NCBI GenBank assembly: GCA_037176885.1
Contig: JAWWNJ010000014.1
Coordinates: 620,001 to 684,000 of the forward strand
Length of the DNA stretch: 64,000 nt
Direction of reading: 5' to 3'
From: Favolaschia claudopus
Taxonomy: Eukaryota; Basidiomycota; Agaricomycetes; Agaricales; Mycenaceae
In this document: positions 1 through 8,750 of the stretch, one piece after another
Layout: each line of letters opens with the position of its first letter
Numbering within the stretch: the first letter of the stretch is position 1
The notes under the pieces: model-generated
Database searches by the model: none
What the model saw: the letters and a program-made list of their open reading frames with translations, nothing else
What the model was told of the DNA's origin: nothing
Position numbers and translations under genes: made by a program

Positions 1-328
1 CTGTAAGTGACGTCATTGACTCGGCAGCTCGGCCGCAGGACTTGAACAAAAAATTTGCTGGTTTTTCGAGGCCGAAATTCGTGATGTTTCGTCGTGAATG
101 CAGGTTCAAGATTTTTATGTCACTTTTTGAAAGAGAATTATATGCATTAACCTGTAATGTGGTCCCACAGTTGAATATGAGTGCGGTATCACACCTTGTA
201 ACTTTTAGAAGTTTTGGAGCATCATGAAACCAGTCTTGAAATTCATGACGTGTATTCTAACGAAACGTCAGGAATCTTGAATTTCAAGACGATGATCTTG
301 AATTTCATGACAAATACTTCTCACAGTG
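1..328. repeat. Partial copy of a CACTG-ended 'catgaaattcatga' repeat
   Basis: This stretch repeatedly carries variants of a 'tcatgaaattcatga' palindrome and ends in CACAGTG at 322-328. It resembles the right half of the complete element at 22358-23093, which shares the 'gcatcatgaaacc..cttgaaattcatg' block and ends in CTTTGCACAGTG. The left end is not in the window. A decayed relative of that family is the simplest reading. Confidence 0.5.
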
Positions 329-597
329 TGAGGCGGACGTAGTTCTGTGTGGGTGCAACCGGGGAATATAACCGGCTGGCTCCTGGTCGTGGGGCGAAGG
401 GATGCACGCGAAGGCACCCAAGAAAGCAGACGCCAGTCGAGGGCATCACGAGAGGCCACGACTAACCCAACAGAAAGCGGCTGATCGGAAGGAAGGGGCG
501 GAAACTTTATCTCGTCAGAAATTGTTGTGACATGACGTTGAAACCTAGGGCTTAGCTCTTGAAGACATAATATCAATCCGAATATTACCAGGGATTC

Positions 598-930
598 AGA
601 CAAGTGAAATCAGCGTCATCTCGGAAGCGCGAGAGTTGGAAATGGGACTTTCGACGCCCTGGTAAGCGATTAAATATGCCACACAACTTAAGCCACGGTT
701 CGCCATAGCGAGGATCCGTAGCGGAGTCGTCTCATTGAACACCGATTGAATCATAGCAACCAGGAAAAAGTGGTTCCCGAGATATCGGAATGGGGGACCT
801 TGTGTCCTCCATGCGAAGAATGCCACGGTTGCATATCCCAGCGTGAGGACTATGACGAAAAGAAAACCGGGCTCAATTGTATTGTCAGGCGGAATAAGTT
901 GCAGAGGATAGCAACTCGATGACCACCAGG
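598..930 (-). pseudogene. Possible exon of a membrane protein
   Basis: One minus-strand frame stays open here. It encodes a strongly hydrophobic segment (GFLFVIVLTLGYATVAFFAW) followed by a second hydrophobic patch and an arginine-rich loop, then stops at 598. The layout recalls the N-terminal region of fungal multi-pass proteins such as the wax-synthase-like group, but no diagnostic motif is present. No convincing flanking exons were found. A fragment of a membrane protein gene is inferred, with low certainty. Confidence 0.25.
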
Positions 931-1499
931 TAAAGAAACTGTGAGCTGAAACCGAAGATTTTGGCTAGTCAAGGTTAAAAGCATTCGTTGGAGGTTGAAT
1001 TCAAATGCACGGCAAGGAGGGTTCAATCAAGTATCTATCAGGCCGTTGACCGGATTATCAATGAGCAGCAGGGCTCGGGAATCTGCAGTTTAGAGCTTCC
1101 GGTAATTACTTGGAGATATGCGGTAATATTAGAATCAGACAGGTTGAGTCAGGCTTGCAAGTGGTTTGTGCGGAGCGAGTGGAGATCAATGGACGCAGCC
1201 GATCCAAATTATGTTAGAAAGGAATAGCAAGTACGTGTCAAATCCGAAGCATTGCCCAGCCATACGTATTTGCATAAGCGGTCAATCGTCCATGGAGTCA
1301 AAAAATCAAACCAGTAAAATGTCTGAAACTAGAGCAGCCATCGAAACCAGCCAGCTCTAGAAAGTAAGGACTCCAGAGTGCCTACATATGTCATTCAAAG
1401 GAGAACATATGAGCTCGAGACTCTGATACTGTGAACTAGTAGACGAGTACTACGCGGCCAGAATTCATACTCGCGTCAATCCAGGCAGTATTGAATTAG
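931..1499. other. No gene recognised
   Basis: Only short out-of-context frames are present, with no recognised protein motif, hairpin or repeat shared with the rest of the window. Confidence 0.4.
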
Positions 1500-3949
1500 C
1501 GGGAATATAAACAGATCCAACGCAATATACATTGCTTTGACAGAGCCAGGAATAGCCAGCACTGGATTTCAACTGGGAAAAGTGAACAGAAACGCTCAAA
1601 TTCCCCTCCTGCTAGACCCCTTGTAGGCGGAACATTTATTGACAAAGTTATTCGCGAGGCTGCCGCTCGGAATTCCTCCCTACCTTCGTCAAGCTCGAGC
1701 TCGAGTTCATCCAGCTCGAGTTCCTCGAGCTCCAGCTCAGATTCCTCCGAGGAAGATTCCTCTGACTCGGACGACGAGTCGAGCAGCTCGGATAGCTCTT
1801 CCAGCTCTGACGAGAGTGGTACCGACTCTGGAAAGTCTGTGAAACGGAGTCATCATAAATCTCGTTCCCGCAAACCCAAGGGAAAACGTAGCAGATCTCG
1901 TAAGTCGCAAAAAGCTAGTAAATCGCGACGTGCGAAAGGTTATCGCAGGACGAGATCAAAATCTCGACGTGCTACCAAAATGAACTTGAAGCCTATTCCA
2001 CCTACCAGGTACAACGGATCTGTTGATCCTTATGCTTATTTCCGGTTCGTTCGCGAAAGCACGAATTATGTTACCATGGGTAAAGTCCCTAAGGAAGACC
2101 AGATTTTTATAATCAGCTATTTCATGACCGGAACAGCTGGAGACTTTTACCAACGCAAGGTTGTTAAATATGAAAAGTCTTGGACTCTTCCGAAGTTCTT
2201 CACTGAACTCTTGAATTATTGTTTCCCTAAAGACTTTAGGTTGAAACAACGCGCGAAGTTGAATGGACTTTTCCAAGGTTCTAAACCAGTGACTGAGCAT
2301 ATCGCTGAGTACGAACAATTACACACCATGATTGGGCTTCCGGATGACCAAGAAAAGGTCACCCGACTCTGGTTAACCTTGCGGAAGGACATCAAGAAGA
2401 AGATGTCGCGCCAAAAGCTTGATCCAGAGGTATCAAGTTGGGACGATGTTGTCCAAGAGGTGGCAGATCTCTGGATCTGACCCACGCATCACTTCACGTG
2501 TTTGACGTCGGCTAGACCCCCCCCACCAAATATTTATGTTTGCTTCATGTTTGGTCGGAGGTTGGTTCAACACTTTACATCCTCATGAGATATATTTTGC
2601 GTGCAAAATGGCAACCCTAACATCCGGCAAGCCATTGCCCTTCTCCCCGTCTCTCTCTTGAGTTTATATGAATACTTTGAGAGTCCGACCAAACACGAAG
2701 CAAACATAAATATTTGGTGGGGGGGGTCTAGCCGACGTCAAACACGTGAAGTGATGGGTGGGTCAGATCCAGAGATCTGCCACCTCTTGATGTTGTCGTT
2801 GAAGCCGAGCATGCTGAAAAGTTGCTTGGGAATTATAAGCCGGAAGATGATAAACCGAAGGCTAGCACAAGCAAACCTTCCAATTCTTCACCTAAGAACC
2901 CTAATCGTGGGCGTGGTGGTCGCTTTTTCAAGAAGCCGACAATTCAATCTTCTTCGGTGAAGTTGAACACTGAGAAAGCGAACTCGGATAAGCAGAGGGC
3001 TTCAACGAACAACCAGGCAAAGGGTAAACGAACCTTTAATAACCGTAAAATGTCGACTAAACGTCGTAACGAATTAATGGCTGCTGGCATGTGCTTAAAT
3101 TGCGCAGAACCAGGCCATATGGCTCGTAATTGTCCTAAATTAACGAGTATGAATTCAAACCAAAAAGGAAAACCTCCAGGTTTTGGCGCACAGGCAGCGC
3201 GAATGCGTACTGCAAACGAATCAGCACTCTCAGTAACTACTGAGGTGTTGGAAACCTTACCCGTTGCGTCGGCGATTTTCCGTATGGAAGCTGAGGAGGG
3301 CGGGAACCAGAATTTAAAAATTTTGGAAACTGTCAACTCTCACCCGGAAAAGCCGCGACCTATCGGCGATTTAGTGGCTCGATTCGTTCGCATTGTACTG
3401 CAGGAAGCTCAGCCTTACCCTGGAGACGAAGAGGTTCAAGAAGAATCTCGATTCCAAGTGTACGAAACATCGGCAACTGAATATATTTTCATCGACAATG
3501 TAACGATGGAAGATGTAATCTTACCAATGGAATTTTTGTTCGACGAAGACTTCAAAATTAGTCTCTGGTATGCTATTGAGCGCCAGATTGCAACTGGGTT
3601 AGATCCCAATGATGTAGAATGGGAAGATCGCTTTACCGCTGAATCTGAGGATATGTACGCTACAATGGCGACATTCACCCTGAAGGATGTCGATTCAGAA
3701 ATTAACACTCCTGCAATTGCAGATAATCAAATTCGAGTCGATTCTTATAACGAGGACACTTACATGATTACAAGTCTGTTCCGCAACGCTGTCCTTCCAA
3801 AGGAGTACTTGCAGAATCAAGACTTTGATCTTTCCGCGTGGTACCTGCAGAAGTTTGCTGGTTCGGACTCGTTTTCGGATTCAGATACTTCTTCATCTTC
3901 AGGATACGAACCCAGCGAGTCGGATGATGAATTCGTTGTCAGAATATGA
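1500..3949 (+). pseudogene. Ty3/gypsy-type Gag, split by a hAT-type MITE
   Basis: The frame is open from 1500 after an in-frame TAG. It runs through a long serine/aspartate tract (about 1675-1835), a basic Arg/Lys/Ser-rich stretch (1839-1980), and a capsid-like region starting near PPTRYNGSVDPYAYF. It is interrupted at 2454-2789 by an inserted element. It resumes in the same frame and reaches a CCHC zinc knuckle (CLNCAEPGHMARNC, about 3091-3132) and an acidic C-terminus, stopping at 3949. Gag proteins of this kind coat retrotransposon RNA. No protease or RT follows: an LTR-like repeat takes over at about 3937. Only a fragment survives, and the true start is not visible. The gypsy pol remnant at 41655-43460 could be the same family, but this is unproven. 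Confidence 0.75.
2454..2789. mobile_element. hAT-type MITE, 336 bp, 8-bp target duplication
   Basis: The element starts CAAGAGGTGGCAGATCTCTG and ends in the exact reverse complement. Its long inverted arms (about 95 nt each, few mismatches) enclose a short loop and no coding capacity. It is flanked on both sides by ATGTTGTC (2446-2453 and 2790-2797). Removing the element and one duplicate restores the gag frame, so it entered a coding Gag. The 8-bp duplication is the hAT hallmark. Confidence 0.85.
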
Positions 3950-4772
3950 ATTATTCTGGGTAGACGCCCCGCCACTCCGGCCCTTGATACTCGCAGTTAC
4001 CAAAAGTAACCGAAATCGGGGGTTTTTCCCAGAAATTACGATGGTAAGAGAACTTTGAGCAATGAAGGGTTCATTCACAGAGTGCCTGCTACAACTTTCA
4101 TGATATAAAGTTGGGGTAAGCTATCACACAGTGGGTGAATAAATTAATCTTCGAAATACCATTAATTTGGCAGTGTTTGCCTTTTTTGGAACACAGTCAC
4201 CAGGATTTCAGGTGGGTGAGTACCTCATAAATAGGTTTACTATCTCATGACCTTGTACTTGAGAACTCAGAGTTTGCTGGGCTATCCTCATCCTTCAATG
4301 CGGGTACTAAAACAGAGCAAGAAAATGATGATTTGACACATAAATAAACAAACATAGAAAATCAGCACAGGGAAAGCTCAATAACTTCGACGCGTGTTAT
4401 GTGAAATAGCATATGCCCATTCCCCCTCTATCCCACCAGTTGAACCAACTGCTAACTGTATTAGCTGGTCGCAGGCAAGGCATTTCTAAATTCGGTTACT
4501 TTTGGTAATGCCGAGTAGATATCTGATACTTATCATACAGCCTTGTTCTGACATATAAACCGCGCTCGTCTGTCCACCACCCTCAGTCTTTCATCCCACA
4601 TTGCGGGAGACTGAGGGTGAGTTCTCTATCTATCTACCTACTTGTATTTACTTACTCATTGTGTAGTTATTGCGCCTTCCGCGCATTTTCAGGTATTTAA
4701 TATACAGTCTTTCATCCCACATTGCGGGAGACTGAGGTTATTGCGCCTTCCGCGCATTTTCAGATTCTGTTA
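3937..4772 (+). repeat. LTR-like repeat, copy 1 (contains a MITE)
   Basis: The repeat begins TGTCAGAATATGAATTATTC, shared with copy 3 (45951-46173, opposite strand). It contains a TATA-like ATATAAACC (about 4555), a strong hairpin around CTCAGTCTTTCATCCC, and a duplicated block ending 'ttccgcgcattttcag'. A related copy lies inverted at 6729-7137. It sits directly upstream of a copia-type primer binding site, so I read it as a 5' LTR. It is enlarged by the MITE at 3990-4515. Confidence 0.5.
3990..4515. mobile_element. Tc1/mariner-type MITE, 526 bp, copy 1
   Basis: TA dinucleotides flank the ends (3988-3989, 4516-4517). The left end is CTCGCAGTTACCAAAAGTAA and the right end is the diverged inverse ('ttacttttggtaatgccgag'). 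It has the same length as the copy at 60960-61485 and shares internal blocks with it. No transposase is encoded, so it depended on an element elsewhere. Confidence 0.75.
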
Positions 4773-4784
4773 GGTTATGGGCCC
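4773..4784 (+). promoter_or_regulatory. Copia-type primer binding site (half-tRNA iMet)
   Basis: GGTTATGGGCCC lies just after the LTR-like repeat. This matches the site used by copia-class elements that prime from a cut initiator-Met tRNA, pairing with its anticodon arm. A copia Gag follows within 200 bp, which supports the reading. Confidence 0.6.
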
Positions 4785-4945
4785 CGAGCGCTAGCTCTCT
4801 GAAGACGTACCTATTGGAAGACTCACCTGCTCGCTCATCAGAGCTCGAAGCATCACAAGCACAGACTTGTATCAATCAATCAATCAACGACCTGTTGCCG
4901 AAATTCCCTCGGACTCTGGTTATCTCACCTCGGACGTCTCACACA

Positions 4946-5880
4946 ATGTCAACTGCGGCAAACTCGGCTTCTTCTGAGCTTTCCGAGCAGAAGACTGGCC
5001 GATTTTTCATGTTAATGCTACAGTGGAACTGCGCCTACAGGGAGTCTACACTCTGCTTGAATCTGTTATCCTCGCTGCAAATGCAGCTGATGCCACTGTT
5101 GCTGCTGCTGCTGTTACTCCTCTGCCTGCCACAGCTCCTGTTGCTGGCGTAGCTTTCAAGGATACCCCTGGCGAACGTAATAGCCGTGCTTTAGGTGTCA
5201 TTCAGAAGCTTCTTTCAGCAGAACTGCGCACAGAGTATGTCAACGAATCTAATGCTGGAATTCTCTGGGCCAAACTGCGCCAGCACTTTGAAGCAGAAAA
5301 TCGTGCCGATTCCGCAATGGGTGTTATCTAGCAGAACTTTTTAGCACCAAGCTCGTTATTGAAGGCGAACCAGAGCTCATGGATCGCAACAAGATTCTTT
5401 CTCATGTAGCTGCTATCAAGACCTGTTTTGATAGGCTTGCACGCCTGGAATTTCCATTTCCCCCAGAGCTTCAGCCTCTCATTCTGCTCAGCACTCTACC
5501 AGATGATAGCTACTGGACAGGCATTAAAGGGAACATTGTGTCCTCTCTTGGTACAGGCATAACTTGGGATAAAGCTCGTGCTCGCCTGATCACTCTTGGT
5601 AAACTGCCAAAGAGTGAGAACAGCGACGACACTGCTCTAGCTGCTAAATCCACAAACCCTGGCAAAGGAAAGCCATCTGCCAAGGGCGATAAACATTGCC
5701 TTATACATGGACAATACATGGACAAAACAAATCCCATACTTCCGATAACTGCTATCAGTTGAAGAATCTAGCGCAGGGATCAAAGGACTCCAAGAAGAAT
5801 GACAAGCAGAAGTCTGAGAAAGCGAGACCTAGAAAGCGCCGTGACAAGGCAAATGCCTCTGCTACTCGTCATCACAGAAA
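4946..5880 (+). pseudogene. Ty1/copia Gag (UBN2-like), broken
   Basis: An ATG at 4946 (MSTAANSASSELSEQ) starts a frame that shifts near 5010 into VELRLQGVYTLLESV, the usual copia Gag opening. That frame stops at 5331. The chain continues in another frame with MDRNKILSHVAAIKTCFDRL and LPDDSYWTGIKGNIVSSL, both typical of the UBN2-type Gag. A further shift near 5700 is needed to reach a CX2H-type zinc-knuckle-like region (CLIHG, then KSHTSDNCYQL). At least three frame breaks make it non-functional. No protease, integrase or RT follows, so the element is cut off at about 5885. The copia pol at 30633-35176 lies far away and need not be related. Confidence 0.75.
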
Positions 5881-5926
5881 GTAACCGGAAATTTGATCGG
5901 TTTGGGCCAAATTTGTAGTTTTTTGT

Positions 5927-6348
5927 GGTGAATTTTTTATGAACATAATGTTTGGCATCTACTGACATCTCATGCACTGGTCATCTCAGCCAGGAAGATT
6001 CAGTACAGCTCGTAGACTGAGAATAACTTGTGATTTTGCGCAATTCGACAAAAGCGCAGCATTGGACAATGATTTTGGCACATAGTTATGAGTTTGATAC
6101 TCTTGGGTAGTAGATATGTATGGAATGATTCCACAGCGGTGAATTTTTTATGAACATAATGTTTGGCATCTACTGACATCTCATGCACTGGTCATCTCAG
6201 CCAGGAAGATTCAGTACAGCTCGTAGACTGAGAATAACTTGTGATTTTGCGCAATTCGACAAAAGCGCAGCATTGGACAATGATTTTGGCACATAGTTAT
6301 GAGTTTGATACTCTTGGGTAGTAGATATGTATGGAATGATTCCACAGC
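5927..6348. repeat. Perfect tandem duplication, 2 x 211 bp
   Basis: Unit 1 (5927-6137) and unit 2 (6138-6348) read identically by eye, starting GGTGAATTTTTTATGAACAT and ending CCACAGC. No protein is evident in the unit. The identity suggests a recent event, or an assembly artefact. Confidence 0.9.
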
Positions 6349-6728
6349 ACAAGAATTGGATCGGGTCATCAACGTTTCAACCCCCTTGTACAGCCTGAGA
6401 GCCATCAAAACATGATGGGTCTACCTTAATCAGGTCGACCCCGAACAATGTGGCCTAAATATGAGCTTAAATTTTGGGAACCCAGATTGGGTGAATGTTA
6501 GTGGGGTTTGAGATGCCAAAGAATATCTTGAAGCATTTAGATCGTTTTCAATGTGAACATCTTCCACGGAAATCCAGGAAAATAGAGCGTAAAATATTGT
6601 GTGGAGCCCCGTTTTACATTAGGATTTTGTTTTTGTACCCCGAACTAATACGCTCTAATCAATTATTTGTTTTTCTTTTTTTTTTGGCCCTGCGTTCATT
6701 TCCGGCTGGCAGAAAAGCATATCATGTA
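6349..6728. other. No gene recognised
   Basis: An AT-rich spacer between the 211-bp duplication and the inverted LTR-like repeat. It has a T-rich run near 6670 and no supported coding frame. Confidence 0.4.
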
Positions 6729-7137
6729 ACAGAATCTGAAAATGCGCGGAAGGCGCAATAACCTCAGTCTCCCCCAATGTGGGATGAAAGACTGTATATT
6801 AAATACCTGAAAATGCGCGGAAGGCGCAATAACTACACAATAGCCTGTTTGCGATGCAGCCATTGAATGGCTAATGGCTAAATAAGTGTCCAGATTCCGG
6901 CGTATTGACAAAAGATACCTCCGGTTCGAGTAACCAAATTTCATTCCAGGCAGCTCTTCTTGACTTCTACATAAAAGTTTAGCCCATCAAAGTTTCCTAA
7001 TGCGGAAATCGGTAGCCATTCAATGGCTCCAATGGCTCTTCGCAAACCCTCTAATGAGTAAGTAAATACAAGTAGGGAGATCAATAGAGAACTCACCCTC
7101 AGTCTCCCGCAATGTGGGATGAAAGACTGAGGGTGGT
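6729..7137 (-). repeat. LTR-like repeat, copy 2, inverted
   Basis: This is the reverse complement of the 3' half of copy 1, including the duplicated 'cattttcag' block and the CTCAGTCTCCC hairpin. It is interrupted by a MITE at 6843-7051 and then, within the hairpin's GGTGGT, by the whole chromovirus. It resumes at 13060 as 'ggacagacgagcacgg'. Its orientation is opposite to copy 1, so the two cannot be an ordinary LTR pair of one element. Confidence 0.6.
6843..7051. mobile_element. 'GCCATTGAATGGCT' MITE, 209 bp
   Basis: TA-flanked (6841-6842, 7052-7053). Its ends are GCCTGTTTGCGATGCAGCCA on the left and the diverged inverse '..ggctcttcgcaaaccctc' on the right, both rich in AGCCATT repeats. 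A second, left-truncated copy lies inverted at 23505-23691. No coding capacity. Confidence 0.65.
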
Positions 7138-7470
7138 TGTCAGGGGAACTCCCTCTTTTGGCACTACACAGCCACCTATGACGCAGGCCTCCTGCAGATT
7201 TCCCACTTTCCCGTCAAATCCCCAAAGCCCTATGTCATCGTGGAGTAAGGCATGTGACTTGGCCCGGGATCATTGCCGATTGCTCCGAGCTTGTGGGAAC
7301 TAGTTACTATATGTTTACTGCACCTAGCGTGGGAATCCTCAGCCTTTCTTCTCTTTGGATTCTCCCTCGCTAGGTGCGCTGTGATGTATTCTTAGTAGCT
7401 TCTTAATTAACTTTGGATTCTCCCTCGCTAGACCCTCGAGACATCTCGGGTCCTAAAGGTTGCCCTTACA
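7138..7470 (+). repeat. 5' LTR of the chromovirus
   Basis: 333 bp, TGTCAGGGG..CCTTACA. It contains a 22-nt direct repeat (CTTTGGATTCTCCCTCGCTA at about 7353 and 7412). The RNA start is predicted at about 7341, because 7341-7352 is complementary to the primer site. Confidence 0.93.
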
Positions 7471-7472
7471 GC

Positions 7473-7484
7473 AGAAGAAAGGCT
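7473..7484 (+). promoter_or_regulatory. Predicted self-priming primer binding site
   Basis: AGAAGAAAGGCT, three bases after the LTR, is the exact reverse complement of AGCCTTTCTTCT at 7341-7352 inside the LTR. No tRNA 3'-end complement (TGG..) is present at the LTR edge. In Tf1-type chromoviruses the first bases of the RNA fold onto the primer site in just this way. The pairing is seen directly; the mechanism is inferred. Confidence 0.7.
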
Positions 7485-7613
7485 CCAAGGGATTAACTGG
7501 TCAAGATTGCGCGCTTTGGCGATTTTTCAGACGCTTCGTCGGACTCCTCCTCTGCTGTCTCGGACGCGCAAACCGCGAATCTTGCCCCCTCCTCCCCCTC
7601 TCTAGAACCCACC

Positions 7614-8750
7614 ATGACCGACTCTGCCGCCGCTGCTGCAGCCGCCGCCGAGCGGATGGATAGGCTCGAGAGGACTGTTGACCGTCTGGTCGAGCTTTTT
7701 CAAACCGCTGCCAATCCTCCCACTACTACTGCTCCGACCCCTGCCGCTCCCCCAGAGCCTCCGGCCGAGAGTCCAGGACTCTTTGCCAACCTCACACCGG
7801 CAGCAAAAACGGTCCTTCGACCGAACCCCCCTTTCGTCTTTGACGGCGACCGCTCGGCTGGCCGGGCCTTCCTTCACTCAGCTCGGACTTACATCCGACT
7901 GGTTCCGGAGGCGTTTGTTGAAGGCGGCGAGATGTCTGAGGAAAAGGCAGTGCGTTTCACCATGTCCTTCATGTCCAAAGACTCTGCGCAAAAATGGGCT
8001 GAGCGCATGTCCTCCAAAACCCCTTTCCCCTTCCTCACCTGGGACGCCTTTACCAAGGAGTTCTGCTCCCGTTTTGTTGAGGAGAACGAGCAGGACCACG
8101 CCCTACACAAACTCGAGTCTAGGGCATACTATATGGGCTCCCGGGATGTCTTCAAGTACACTGATGACTTCGAAGACCTCTTCGACCTTGCTGGGTTTGC
8201 TGACCCATTGGTCAAGGTCACCAAGTTCCGCTCTGGCCTTGACCCTGCCATCAATGCGGCCATCACATCGTCCAGCGACCCGCCAGACCTCCGCGACTAC
8301 ATGGCTTGGCGGACCCGAGCATACCGCCAGTACGAATCGCACGTGCGGGCTCGTGCTGCTGGGCTTCTCCCAAAGGCCCCCTCGGCTCCGCCAGCCTCTC
8401 GCTCGCGTCCAGCAGGGGTCTTCCCCGTTGTCCCTGCCCATGCGCCTCCCCCTCGTGCCATGCCAGCCCCTGCTCCCCCTCCGCAGGTAGTCCCCATGGA
8501 CGTTGATCGCACACGTTCCGGAAGAGGGCCTCCCCGTGGCTGCTACCGATGTGGCGGCCCGCACCTGGCGCGGGATTGCCCCACCCCTGCTGATGTCCGA
8601 GCTGCTGACGTCCTTGACGAGGTCATCCGTCAGCTTGGGTCCGAGCTCCTCTCTGAACTGGTGGCTCGGGTTGCCACCACCGACTCGCTGGCTGAGCCAG
8701 AGTCTGTGGCCGTCGAGGAAGAGCAGGGTTTTCTCCTACGCGACGAGTGA
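7614..8750 (+). CDS. gag: Chromovirus Gag, 378 aa
   Basis: The protein coats the element's RNA and builds the particle. The start ATG (ACCATGA context) is the first in frame after the primer site. After an alanine run and a short coiled-coil-like segment ([16 protein letters not shown], about residues 13-30) comes a proline-rich linker. A capsid region follows (about 70-230, with [18 protein letters not shown] and [20 protein letters not shown]), then a second proline-rich stretch. The single zinc knuckle [13 protein letters not shown] has CX2CX3HX4C spacing (about residues 310-322). The tail is acidic. The last 55 nt overlap the pol frame, and a slippery GGGTTTT lies in the overlap. The frame has no breaks. 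Family: retrotransposon Gag of chromoviruses. Confidence 0.92.
   Translation: MTDSAAAAAAAAERMDRLERTVDRLVELFQTAANPPTTTAPTPAAPPEPPAESPGLFANLTPAAKTVLRPNPPFVFDGDRSAGRAFLHSARTYIRLVPEAFVEGGEMSEEKAVRFTMSFMSKDSAQKWAERMSSKTPFPFLTWDAFTKEFCSRFVEENEQDHALHKLESRAYYMGSRDVFKYTDDFEDLFDLAGFADPLVKVTKFRSGLDPAINAAITSSSDPPDLRDYMAWRTRAYRQYESHVRARAAGLLPKAPSAPPASRSRPAGVFPVVPAHAPPPRAMPAPAPPPQVVPMDVDRTRSGRGPPRGCYRCGGPHLARDCPTPADVRAADVLDEVIRQLGSELLSELVARVATTDSLAEPESVAVEEEQGFLLRDE

Noticed and set aside
8103..8564. Minus-strand 153-codon frame
   Set aside because: Antisense shadow of chromovirus gag; repetitive glycine/arginine composition only.
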